From Branchiostoma belcheri (lineage: Eukaryota; Chordata; Leptocardii; Amphioxiformes; Branchiostomatidae), in the NCBI RefSeq assembly GCF_001625305.1, contig NW_017803854.1, forward strand, positions 2,318,944 to 2,382,943: a DNA stretch of 64,000 bases. The letters run 5' to 3'. Shown piece by piece: positions 11,897-37,100 of the stretch. The notes beneath the pieces were generated by a model, which did not search any database, had not been told where the DNA came from, and saw only the letters and a list, made by a program, of their open reading frames with translations. A program made the position numbers and the translations under genes. Position 1 is the first letter of the stretch, and each line of letters opens with the position of its first letter.

Positions 11897-12130
11897 ACAA
11901 ACTACTGCTCCATTTATTCTTTCTCATGGACAAAAGCATTCATATATATGGTGGCCAGCCCCGGCCTCCAACTCTGTCCTGCAACTCAGTGCTACATAAT
12001 GTAGCTGTAGCAGGGTATCTGCTACAGCTCCAGTTACCATGGTGACAGCCGTCTGGTTCAGGTCATTGACATTATTTTCTAGAAGAAGAAACAGAGCAAA
12101 AACAATGTTTCCTTCTGCTTAGACACGCTA
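11897..12130 (+). repeat. Dispersed repeat family R1, copy 1 (carries RFX X-box-like core)
   Basis: Contains, in order, AACAAACTACTGCTCCATTTAT, CAACTCTGTCCTGC, GCTACATAATGTA, CTGCTACAGC, then GTTACCATGGTGAC (12033-12046), CTGGTTCAGGTCATTGACAT and AGAAGAAACAGAGCAAAAAC. Related copies in the same orientation are at 16430-16595, 17381-17476, 18962-19085, 25347-25582 and 26024-26215, mostly inside ABCC4 introns. No coding content. Probably a SINE or MITE family; I could not identify clear ends. Confidence 0.75.
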
Positions 12131-12538
12131 TAGGTAGAAATTAATTATGACAAGACGTCTCTAATTCCGTATATTTTTGTTCTTTGTTACAGTAGATGTT
12201 AAATGTTCAGAGTCATAAATAGTGAAGACAACAGAAAAGAATACCTCAATTCCTTTTCACCTTTTATCGTTGTCATGTTTATTAAATCGCATGAAACCCA
12301 ATGCCTGTTAGGCCGCCATGACCCTTTTAATGTTTAAAAACATTTTACCAAAACCTACATGGTTTGGATACTTAATGATCAATACATCTCCATCTGATAA
12401 GATCAATATTATCCAACGTATGCACATGATATGTTAAAAAGGATACTGAAGACTTCACTTCATTGAAATACAAATAACTGCGTCTGCCTCCATGTTGGCG
12501 TCCCTATCTGCATAATGGTGTCCCGGCACATAAACGTT

Positions 12539-26333
<13,795 letters not shown>

Positions 26334-26476
26334 CTATATAATAAACGTGACAGTAGTGTTCTGTGTTAAGCGATACAACCGTCAGAGATTGTGCTCATCA
26401 AAGCTGGTCCACAAGCAAATATCTTAGGGTCACGATTCTAGTCTCTGTCGACAGAGACTCGGGATGCTAAAGTACC

Positions 26477-26814
26477 NNNNNNNNNNNNNNNNNNNNNNNN
26501 NNNNNNNNNNNNNNNNNNNNNNNNNNNNNNNNNNNNNNNNNNNNNNNNNNNNNNNNNNNNNNNNNNNNNNNNNNNNNNNNNNNNNNNNNNNNNNNNNNNN
26601 NNNNNNNNNNNNNNNNNNNNNNNNNNNNNNNNNNNNNNNNNNNNNNNNNNNNNNNNNNNNNNNNNNNNNNNNNNNNNNNNNNNNNNNNNNNNNNNNNNNN
26701 NNNNNNNNNNNNNNNNNNNNNNNNNNNNNNNNNNNNNNNNNNNNNNNNNNNNNNNNNNNNNNNNNNNNNNNNNNNNNNNNNNNNNNNNNNNNNNNNNNNN
26801 NNNNNNNNNNNNNN
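26477..26814. other. Assembly gap (338 N)
   Basis: Run of N directly 5' (in gene sense) of the first recognisable ABCC4 exon. One or more N-terminal ABCC4 exons could be hidden here. Reading frames reported across this stretch are meaningless. Confidence 1.
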
Positions 26815-28480
26815 TTAAATAGGTATTGCATTGTTTGGCAAGGTATTTTCCATTGACAATTTTTAATGGATCAGGTTGATCAGATGATATAATGTAAACA
26901 ATTATATATGATTAGTAAAAGATGACTTTTGAAGTTCTCTTCGAGTATTATTTTAGGGTTGAATCAGGGTCAACGCGAAAAAAAATCATGATCCGGTGAT
27001 CGACATCATGCCCCCCCGCACACTTCATGTATTCAGTGTTCTAAATACCCGTCTTCAGTCTGCAATTTGCAGATAGATTTTCAAGATTTCAGGATAAAAA
27101 TTACACAATCTGCAATTTGAAGAATGAAAAAAAAACTATGGTCCTCACAACTTCATATTCCCTTTGTTTGACCCGCCCGGCGCCCAAATCCCGCTGCGAT
27201 TCAAGCCGCGGTGGCTTCCCGAGCCATGCAAATAAACCTAGTCCTGACGCCACAGCCTCCGATTTCCACCGAGCCAGCCCCGAGCGCATGCCGACAGCGA
27301 GGGATGTGGCTCAGATTTCCGACGATTTCCTTATTTAGATCATTCGGAAGACTTCGGGTAGCAAACAAAATGGCCGCCATGCACATGATTTTATACTAGT
27401 AGCTTCGCTTCTCAACCGAAATGAGGAAGTTTAACCTCATTTGCAGACTTTAGCGGCCATGGAGTTGATTTGGGGAAGTGCTGAGACGCGATTTCGCTAC
27501 GGCATATGGGATTTTGCCGCGGAGGGAGTTACGTACGCCGGCAAAAACTTGCTTCAGCGATCGGCTCCAGAAAATTTATCTTTATGCTGCCGCTCAAGTC
27601 TTCTAAGGTGGTTTAACGAAGTTTATATAAATAATAAAGCCACTTTGCGTAGATCGATCTCCGTTTTCTTGCGATGGTATCAAAATTCAAGTACAATATA
27701 TTTTCAAAACGTTTGATATTTCTTTGTTCGTTGCCACATGTTGTTTATTTATCTTATTGTCATGTACAGTTACCAGCGTGAGTCTGAGTCGAGCCATTGT
27801 TCTTATGTGGCCGTTAGCACATGTTGTTTAAACAGACAGCAACATTGAAGAAAAGAACCGAGTTAACAGACATCGGCACGTTCCTTGAAGTCAGGTTTCC
27901 CGCCGTATTTAAAATAAGAAATGTGTGGGCCCGCGGCGTTTTGAAAAGACGCGACGCGCTTTGGAAAGACCCCGCGCCGTGGCTCATTCAAATTCGCTAC
28001 ATTTTTGCTAAGTTTAATGTCTTCACCCACGATTTTGACCGTCAATGTTGACGGTAAGGACTTAAATTTTACCGTCCGACAGGAAAAATACCGTCAATTG
28101 ACGGTAAAACGGGCGCTGGCTAAAGCCCTGGTTGAATGTCACGAGGTTTGTAAACTTAGATGTTGGGGACAAAGCCATAGAAGAGATTTTGAATAAAATT
28201 ATATATATATATATATATTAACGTTACTTATAATTTAAGTTAAAATGTACTTTTGTGTCTCATTTTTTTATTCTGTTAAAAAGACACTTAAAAGAGAGAA
28301 AACAGGTTATAAACTGTTATATACTTGATTTTTGTAATGTTTTAAACTTAAAGAGTTGAAATATAGAAGTGCATGTTCTCTCATTATATACAATGTTGAT
28401 GAGAACTAGAACCATTTATATAACTTAGGTAAATTGAAATGCTAGGATGGGGAAAATGTTCGTAAAAACTGTAAGCCTGT
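26815..28480. other. Probable 5' intron/flank of ABCC4 with transposon debris
   Basis: No coding exon is recognised. At 27030-27120 there is a partial copy of the hAT-like MITE at 42064-42475 (CAGTCTGCAATTTGCAGATAGATTTTCAAG). Between about 27130 and 28130 the composition becomes CpG-rich, with a 91-codon plus-strand frame at 27441-27716 of no known family. The block ends in GCTGGCTAAAGCCCTG at 28117-28132, which looks like the right terminus of an hAT element (CAGGGCTTTAGCCAGC inverted). The matching left end may lie in the gap. A short (AT)n is at 28199-28219. Confidence 0.45.
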
Positions 28481-28514
28481 AAGCGGCGAAAATGGTCAGC
28501 TTTTGCAGAAGCAC

Positions 28515-28745
28515 TTGTTTACCAAAACGTAAATTGGAGATAGACCTTTTGGTAAAAAAAATGGGTTAGAGGGGGTGCTAGCACATTTTTTTACCAAAAC
28601 GTAAATTGGAGATAGACCTTTTGGTAAAAAAAATGGGTTAGAGGGGGTGCTAGCACATTTTTTACCAAAACGTAAATTGTAGATAGACCTTTTGGTAAGG
28701 TAAAAAAATGGGTTAGAGGGGGTGCTAGCACATTTTTTTACCAGA
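28515..28745. repeat. ~72-bp tandem repeat, about 3 copies
   Basis: Units start with TTTTACCAAAACGTAAATTG at 28518, 28590, 28661 and (partial) 28737, and include GAGATAGACCTTTTGGTAAA and TGGGTTAGAGGGGGTGCTAG. Within each unit TTTTTTACCAAAA pairs with TTTTGGTAAAAAA, so every unit can form a hairpin. The flanks (28746-29883) show no gene. Confidence 0.9.
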
Positions 28746-29883
28746 ACTCTATTACATATTGGCACTATGACCTAAAAAAATAACTACTGTACAAAAAAAA
28801 ACATTTAACACAACTTTTTTGTCTTAACACGTTTTTCACCCACAAATAAAAATACGTACTAAATAAACGTACCAAATAAACAAGTCTGGATGCTAGGATT
28901 GTATTGAGGTGCCCCCCATTTATAAATCCTGAGTTTTAAGCCAATCTATTCATCATCGTCTTCATCGTCGCTCACGTCTGTTGATCCATTGAGCTAAAGA
29001 AACACGAATATCCCAAAATCTACCGGTGGAATCGCCGATTGCATGTATTCAGAAAACCACCGTCAAGGGCAAACGTGTCCTGAGCACACATACCTTTCCA
29101 AGTCAGTCCGAAGCTTGCACGATGAGTCCTCGTGTAGAACGTTGAACATGTCATCCTCTTCTAGTTTCCTCTTATACCCCACTTTAAACAGTGGATTCAT
29201 CCACCTTTTAATGACAAAGTTTAATTCATATTATTAACAGCTATATACGGGGGTCTTATACGTTTTAATCAACAGCAGATATACATTTCTTAATATCTGT
29301 AATTTAAAACGGAAGCAATAATGAGGTCTATTGTTGTGGTAAAGCAAAGAACAGAAATAAACAAATACGGAAAAAAAGAATTAAATAAATATATGATAAT
29401 ACATAATCTGACAAATGAATATATGCAATAAAAAAAACAACAATGTAAGTAATCTTACTTGTATGAGCGAACAACGTGTTATACATAGCGCTGACGTAAT
29501 GCTTTTGCTTACCAAAACAGTAGTGTTGACAAGGCGTTCGCCGTTTTCAATGGATTGGGCTTTTGCACTCTGACTTTGCTGTCCATGTCTGCGACTGTTG
29601 CTGTTCAACAAGAAAGCTTCACCGGAATGGAACGACGAAGCCCAACCGTGTGTCATCCAAGGCTGCTACAGGTCATTCTGATGACGGGGAAAAGATCAGG
29701 CCCAGGAAGTTGGGTCAAGAGGTTCCAGAAGCAGGCCTGGGGGCCAGCAGACCTTGAGTTGGCCACTATTGAAGTTCACAATCGTTATAATATTTTTTTT
29801 ATTCCAACAACTATCACAAGACATGGTGACGGCGAACTGAAGTTTTTTTTTTACTTATTTGTAGTGATTGTAAGTTTATTTTA

Positions 29884-30041
29884 AGTGAGGAAAGTGTAAA
29901 GTGCCTTTCCCAAGGACACAAGATCAAGTTGTGTAAAGTACCTTTCCCAAGGACACAAGATCGGTGCGGCATGGCAGGCCGCATGGTTCGAACTCTCGTT
30001 CAAACTCTCGAGCGCTCTACCGTTTCGCCACACGACCCCAC
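29884..30041 (-). repeat. tRNA-derived SINE
   Basis: Minus strand: GTGGGGTCGTGTGGCGAAAC, GGTAGAGCGCTCGAGAG, a B-box-like GAGTTCGAACCATGC, then two tandem copies of ATCTTGTGTCCTTGGGAAAG with GTACTTTACAC or GCACTTTACAC and TTTCCTCACT. The internal body duplication is peculiar to this copy. Confidence 0.75.
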
Positions 30042-30543
30042 ATTATAATGCATTTCAAGGAGGTATGAGATCTCCGAACTCTTGTCTGGTTTGTGTTTGG
30101 GGTCACACGTGGGACAGTGCGGTGCACCCACTATTGTAGACCGCACGGATCGTTAACTATTGTCAGCAGTTGCATTGCACTTGCCTTATTTTACATAGCT
30201 CGTATGTTACACAAGTCTTCCTCCATTTTACATGAAACGCCACAGAAGGTGCAACGTTTCCAGTGGTATAAACTATGTGATAGTACAGAAAGTAAGTAAG
30301 TAAGTAAAGGTATGACAATATACTGAGAAAATCACAAATTATTGTGTGACAGTATTCTGTTATTTTACTACTAACTGTAACATGTTATGGACCCACAGGA
30401 AGAATAGATACAAATGACACAGATGCCAAGCTAAATTTAGTGTGGATCCCAATATACAAGGTGAAAGTCAAACGGTTACAGTCTTACCACCGTAGGATCT
30501 GCTTAGCTTGGAGATTATTCTACCATTTTTAATACAGACTCAC

Positions 30544-30607
30544 CGATCGAGTTTCGCAGGTACGCCTTGTTGATGGCTTCTGTCGAGTCCGGAAGGATGG
30601 TCATTAG
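30544..30607 (-). CDS. Candidate N-terminal ABCC4 exon
   Basis: On the minus strand a CAG acceptor is followed by a 64-nt open stretch (TILPDSTEAINKAYLR) and a GTGAGT donor. LPxDSTExL fits the Pro/Asp/Ser-rich stretch before membrane domain 1 in short ABCC proteins. However, the exon ends in phase 1 while the next visible exon (26333) needs phase 2, so an unseen exon must lie between them, for example in the N gap. The acceptor has a poor pyrimidine tract, and similarity is short. It may be chance. Confidence 0.3.
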
Positions 30608-30639
30608 CTGGTGACGACAGGCCAGACTTTGATTACAGT

Positions 30640-30706
30640 TGTGTTAGTAGATACCATACTTTGTACACTGTACAATTGTTGCGCAATAAAGTTATGTTAT
30701 GTTATG
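30640..30706 (+). repeat. LINE-like 3' tail with (TTATG)n
   Basis: CATACTTTGTACACTGTACA, then GTTGCGCAATAAAG and TTATGTTATGTTATG. Same family as the tail at 5885-5982. Confidence 0.65.
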
Positions 30707-31284
30707 TTGTGAGTCATTTTGTGAACATCCTGCTCAGGACTATGTCGATCTCTACAAGGACGTGACCTTCCACGTTATATATGCTGTCCCAGGTCTGTTG
30801 AAGGCAAACACTGCCTGTAATGCACTATATAGCCTGCGGCAACATTCTGTTTTCAACCACAACACATTAATGACAGGCTAGGCTATGTGACAGGACAATA
30901 GACCAATCCCAAAGCCCCTCACACCTCAGTCAAAACGTAGACTGAAATGCAAAATAAAAGCATAAAAGTGCAAATATCTGAAGGACATCCAGCCATTCTC
31001 TCACTCAGAAAATAGTCGAAACGCCAATTGCTACTAGTATTCTCTCATTGGTTCAATCGGATCAGCCTACTAGTGAGGGTTTTAAGCGTGATATACACAT
31101 GCACACACACATTTTGGCACGTGCTGGTTACACATGCCCCAAAACGCCGAGATTGTTTCGCACATGCGGTAAACCACAACATTTAGGCGTAACACACCCT
31201 TTTTGTACAGTAAGTACAAGCTGTGTAAGACTGTGAGGTTTGAAACACTTACACCAGGATAGACCTCTAATCAGTATTTTAGAT

Positions 31285-31510
31285 TAAATTTATGTGGTGG
31301 GATCTTTAACGGCCTTAAGTTAGGGTCAACCGATGGCTTTGCGTCCTGTCCGAAAGAACGTCCCTAGCTAAAGTTAGGTACTGATTTTCACCAGTGTCAA
31401 GTGAGGAAATTGGGGTGCCTTTTACAAGAGCACAACACTGGGGTCTGCTATGCCAGGGATTCGAACCCAGAACCCTGAGATTCTAGTCAATACAATATCC
31501 CTAGCCACCT
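31285..31510 (-). repeat. tRNA-derived SINE
   Basis: Minus strand: GGTGGCTAGGGATATTGTAT, B-box-like GGGTTCGAATCCCTGG, TGTTGTGCTCTTGTAAAAGG, CAATTTCCTCACTTGACAC, then a tail with GGTTGACCCTAACTTAAGG and GTTAAAGATCCCACC. Body and tail match the layout of the other SINEs. Confidence 0.75.
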
Positions 31511-31846
31511 TCGTACATGTATAGAGATTTAAACATCAGTTAGACGTGCACCAACCGCCACACTTACCACCCCAAGCCTGTCCAAGCCACATTCTTTCAA
31601 TTGTGTCGAACATGATCCTAAAAACTTTTAATAACACAATCGTTACGAAAAAAACAGTCACAAAATCTTCAACAACACAAAACTGGTGCATCTGGCCATG
31701 TAAGGAAAGCCGACCTACAGGTGAACCGGAACATAAACAACGTTACCGTTCCCTTCAACACCAAACATGTAATTCATGTAACATGTACACAAAACTGTAA
31801 TTCTTATCAAACAGACAACCTGGGGTTTATGATCCCACGATACTTA

Positions 31847-31900
31847 CCCGTACGAGAAGACCAGTCCTTCCGTAGCTACATATAGAAGATGAACACCTTT
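31847..31900 (-). other. Possible 5' exon end of ABCC4 (weak)
   Basis: On the minus strand CTTCTCGTACGG is followed by GTAAGTATCG, a near-consensus donor (GT at 31847-31846). No acceptor or ATG in a useful frame was found. If real it would most likely be a non-coding first exon of the ABCC4 transcript. Confidence 0.15.
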
Positions 31901-34121
31901 AAAGCGTACAGGTGTGACCTGCGAGTCACCTGGAGGTTACAGGTAACCCGGGGACGTGGTTGGAAGATCGGATGACAATGGGATCATTACCTGGCCTCAT
32001 GCTGGGCACGGACTGTTTTTGTTGGGGGGAAGATACGGCAATAATGCTGAAGGGGGAGAAGGAAAAATCGGATAGGGGAGACTATATTAAAGACTGAGGA
32101 AAATTATGACAAATTTGAAGGATATAACACAACTAGTATAAGTACAAAATGTATTTGGACTTGGAGTGGGCTGGTGTGGCAATTAAAATAGTTATAAGAA
32201 TGTTAAATATGACAAAAAACGAAAACAGTGCAATCATATTTTTAATCAAACCGTCAGATGTCTCAAATATGTACAAAATATACCATCACATACATACACA
32301 TGTCATCAGTGACAACACTACCACAATCTTTTGTCATGTAGCTTAACACACCCCCTCTGTCATAGTACAGTCCATAGATAGCCAATATACAAGTATTCAC
32401 TTCTGGGTTATTCCTTTTTAAGTAAAGGGTAGGTGCAAAATTTTTGTAAGCTTACTGAATAGTGATGCTAGGAAATAGGAATGATATGTATCTTACACAA
32501 TTCTTAGTTTTTCTTAGTTTACATACAATTTCAAAACGAACAAAACCATCTTATGTCTGTGCAAAGTTGCAAACTAATTATTTTCTTCAATCTATGGTTC
32601 AAATACGTTTTAAAATATGTCTGGCAATTCTATACATGTATCTGCACCAAACTGGGCACAAACAAATACAAACATGTTGTAAACAAGGTACTAAATCATG
32701 ATGATAACCTTTGTATCATCATGTGTTGGAAACAGGAAAGTTGTCAAAAACAATCTGGACAAATGTCACAAATCGTCAATGATGTATTGTGCCCATCAAC
32801 ACTACATAACATGTAAAATCTCTATCATCATTATTGTAGTCTGGCTGCAAGATTTCTATTCATAATTTCACAGAACATAAGCAACATTAGCATCAACCAA
32901 TGTGAGAACTTCTCACTATAGAACACATCAAATTCATTCTTGAATTCATTGTTTGTCAGTAACATGCTATAAACAACACTACAGCAAGAATCTCAATGTC
33001 AGTACAAAAGCCTTTCACCTTCACAATGAATTTGAGAGTAATTATTCTTACGTTTCCACAATCACAACTGTTACAGTTAATTTGCAATGATACAGAGGGT
33101 ACATATAAAATGCACCAATGACATGTTATGCTTAGTTTAAAGTTGATGAGTAAAGCTGTTATGATAAAGATGACAAATTGAAAATGCCTGTCATATGACC
33201 AACATTTACTGTAGATGGCTTATGAATGAGATGCTAGAAGAACCACTACTGGCATGTTTGAGGCTTAGATTGGCCACTAGTAAGGCACTACAATGTTGAA
33301 GTTGTTAAAAGACAGTGGCCAGGTAATAACACAAATCTGGCAACTTGTATGAAAGTTACATCTATCACCAGACTTACCCTTTTGTCCGTGTACGAATTCA
33401 GCTACTGTAGACTTTGAAATATTCACTGTTTTTAAGTTGACAGTTTTTAGGCTGACTTCTCCCCACAGAATTATCACACCGATAAACATTCGTTTTACAG
33501 CTACATTTGGACTACAATCATTTAAACTGCAGACTGGAAGATACAACAAACTCTTGATTTTCACTGTGCTGTGAAAATTAACTGAAATGAACCTGCAGTA
33601 TACTGCTCTCTCTGTTTAACACTGAATGAATAGTGGTCAACGCTGTGGACCACAAACTTATGAGAAGTGGACGGTGCACTGATAACATTGGGCCATTCCT
33701 AAACAGTTCACTGGTTATGATGAGTGCAACACAAAACAATAAAACCTCAGAGAGTGTTGCCTGACATGTATTTAGCAGCCCTTCCACTGGTTAGGCCCCT
33801 ATATGCTGGTGTGCTTTGCTGAGGGGCAGTTATACTGGCTATACAGGTACAGATACAGATGCAGAAACTGATGTGTTATGCCGAGGGGCAGTTATTACTG
33901 GCTAATTAGATACACATGTCTCTTTAAAAACAACTCCAGGAAGAAAAGCCTTGTAGACAAAGCTAATATAATGGAGTAATAAAGTGTCCAAAGTATCCCA
34001 GACTAGGCAAACTAGTATGGTGTGAGTGGCATGGTGAGTTCACTGGCCAGACTGGACACACTAGTATTATGTGGGTGGCATGGTCAGTTCACTGGTCAGT
34101 CCTGTGGCCAAACTGGATGCA
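31901..34121. other. Intergenic region between ABCC4 and FANK1
   Basis: A/T-rich sequence with several short open frames of low-complexity composition; no gene recognised. The 3' UTR of FANK1 (minus strand) probably occupies part of 33500-34121. Confidence 0.5.
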
Positions 34122-37100
34122 CTAGTGGGACGTGGGTCGCAGCTTGACCTGCTGCAGTCTCTGTTTCCTCTTCTCCTCATCACTCTCCTGAAGTTCCTCC
34201 AAGTACTTCACAACAGGCTGTACAACAACAACAAACAAATAAACAACAAGCTGTACAACAACAAACAAAAAAACAATAGGCTGTACAACAACAACAAATA
34301 ACAGGTTGGACAACAACAAACAACATGTTGCACCATAAAATAGCAAAGTTCCTTATTTACGACCACTTGTTTATCAAGAGCCAAAGTTTTGATGACCGTC
34401 TGTCATCTTCATCAGGGCAATTATCACTGGTTCACATGCACTGAAGCTATTATAGGTGTTCACTGGTCTATCCTAAATTAGTCAGACTCAGAGCTGCTGA
34501 ATGTTAAGATATACGTCTTACCCGTCTGTCAAAAGTGTGAGCCATCTCCACTGCACGGCTTCCAAACTGTGAGGAAAAACATACAAGAGGTGTAAGATAA
34601 TTTTAAATGACAGTTCAAGCAAGTACTGCTTCAGTATGAACTCAAGAGCTACATTGTACATGCCTTATTAGGTATGTGATATTGCATAGTATAAAGTAAA
34701 GCTAACCGACATCTACCAGCATATTGACGAAAACACACCTCATTCTTGACCTTGAAGTCTGCCCCTGACTCCACCAGTAGCTGCACCAGTTTCTTGTGAC
34801 CATTCAGAGCTGCAATCTGTAATTCAAGAGAAATATATATTCCTGGAAGTTTGTAATGACAAAGGTTATTTTGCAGATTTCTGACATAATAATAACACAG
34901 TGGACATAAGCAGCAAGTGTATTGCACAAGAACTAACAAAGCCGTTAAGGTAAGATTCAGATAAGGTATTGTATGAAATATATGTAGTATCATCCTTTGT
35001 TTGAGAAGAGCTACATCTCGAGCACGTTGAAGATCGCACCGCACTTATCTAAAAGAGTAGGGGTCCTTTCCAGTGTGACTGTATGACTGGTATGTTCAAA
35101 CCTTACAGTCCAGTCTTACCCAGCTTGTATGTTGCATCTACTATACAAAACTAGTGTGTCCTGCCAAAAGGCAGTTTACCCATTCTGTTAAACAAAAACA
35201 AAAAACACTCGCCCACCATGAGTGGTGTTTTTCCATCCTTGTCCTTCCTGTTGACGTCAGCTCCAGCCCGGATGAGGAGTTGTGCGATCTGAGGGTCTCC
35301 GTTCAGGGCTGCCACCCGGAACAGGGGAGTCCAGCCAGACTTGTAGTCCTTCACATCAACCTGAGCAAACATACAGCAACACAACATTCGTCGCACATAC
35401 GGATACAAATATGACAAAGACTAAATAGCATTAAGCTGAACATAAGGAGTCTTAAGCATGGCATTTCAGAGTAATCGAAAAGCGCTCAAGTCTGTGAGGT
35501 CATGAGTCAGATCCCCAGCTGAGTCATACTAAAGACTGCTTTCTCTGCTTAGCACTCAGCAGTGGACTAACCCCCTTATGTAGTGATTTATTGCACAACT
35601 GTATGGCCCAAGGGCTATAGCAATGGAGATGGCTGCTGCCCTATGCACCATATATAGGTGTGGGAAGGAACTTTGGCTTTTGGTTTGGCTAAGGGTATTT
35701 TTTGTATATAATATGCTATTGTGTGCCCTCCCTGCGCTTATTTTGACTGAGGTGTTTAAAAGACAAATGTAAAACGGGACGGGGCTTACACAAGTTACAG
35801 TGTTTGATCTGTTCAATCCAAATTGGTCTATAGCTCCCAAATATGAATACATGTAGTTCACAGAGGCTAGTCAATGCCTCACAGGTGCCAGGTGTCTTCA
35901 CTTTTAAAAGCTGACTTAGATGACAATTGACTCTGACTGTGAAGGGCTGCAGGCTGCTGTTGTTGATGGTATCGGAATAAAGAGAAGAGAAAAGAATTTT
36001 CTGTACCTCTGCTCCGTCCTGTATCATCCACTCCACGACCTGTCCGTGGCCGCCGTCACACGCCCAGTGCATGGCCGTGCAGCCGCCCAGGTCACGCGTC
36101 TCCCAGTCACAGCCGTAACCCCGCAGCTGCTTCACAATCTCCAGGTGGCCGGCGAAGCACGCCAGCATCAAGCTGCATGGGGCAGAAATAAACTCTCTTA
36201 GCTTTGTGTGCATACATACAATGTAGTCCGCTGAACCAAGAGGTTGGGCTGTTGTTGCTCACCCGACATGCATGCTACTAGAAGGGGGTGCAGACCTTAG
36301 GACAGGACATTAAGCTGTGGACCACTGTTCATTGTGCTTGTCAAAAAGAGCTAGTGGAATTTCCCAAGTACAATGAACCTGTAAATGTTGTACATAGCGT
36401 CTGTCTTCTCTGTCACGAGCAGTGGGAGATTAGCTCTTGAGTGAGCTAAAACTGGATTGAGATAAACCTTTCTTTTCCTTTGGAGCTAGCATAATTGTTA
36501 GGCAGCACCAATGTAACCTCTTGATTCAAGCCTTACAGTCTGGTCTCGGGGTTGACATCTTGAAAAGGTGATAGTCACCTGTTAGGTCAATCCTTCCACA
36601 ATGTGTGGTAAATCTTAACAAAGATAGAACTTTTGTTCCCAATCTTACCAGTTCTTCCCACTGCTGTTCTTCTCCTGCACGCTGGCCCCACATTTCATCA
36701 GAACATCGATGATGCTGTACAGAACAACAAAACAAACCCAGCGTAAGTCCCGGCCATCTTCTGGAGTTTCCTCATGCAGAAGTAATCAATGAGAAACCTG
36801 ATACACCTTCATTAATGATTAACAAGTTACCAGAACAAAGGTACATCCCTCGTGCCAGAAACCCTTTTGCCTCTAAATGTCATAATGTAATCATCAAAAG
36901 AGTTACTCAGGTCTTTCAAATTCAATTGCTGGAAGTACAATACCACAAATTCTTAAGTGAGATGTTTAGTCTTTAACGTACAGAAGAAAAGAAACTGGAT
37001 TATCTCGAGTTAGTAAGAGGAGAAGGAGGAAAAATAAAAATGTAGTCTGCAAGGAAGGGTGAACACAAACAACTTTAAATGTCCGACACAGGCAAAGCAT

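Noticed and set aside
26430..26856. Open frames across the N run
   Set aside because: They consist of unknown bases.
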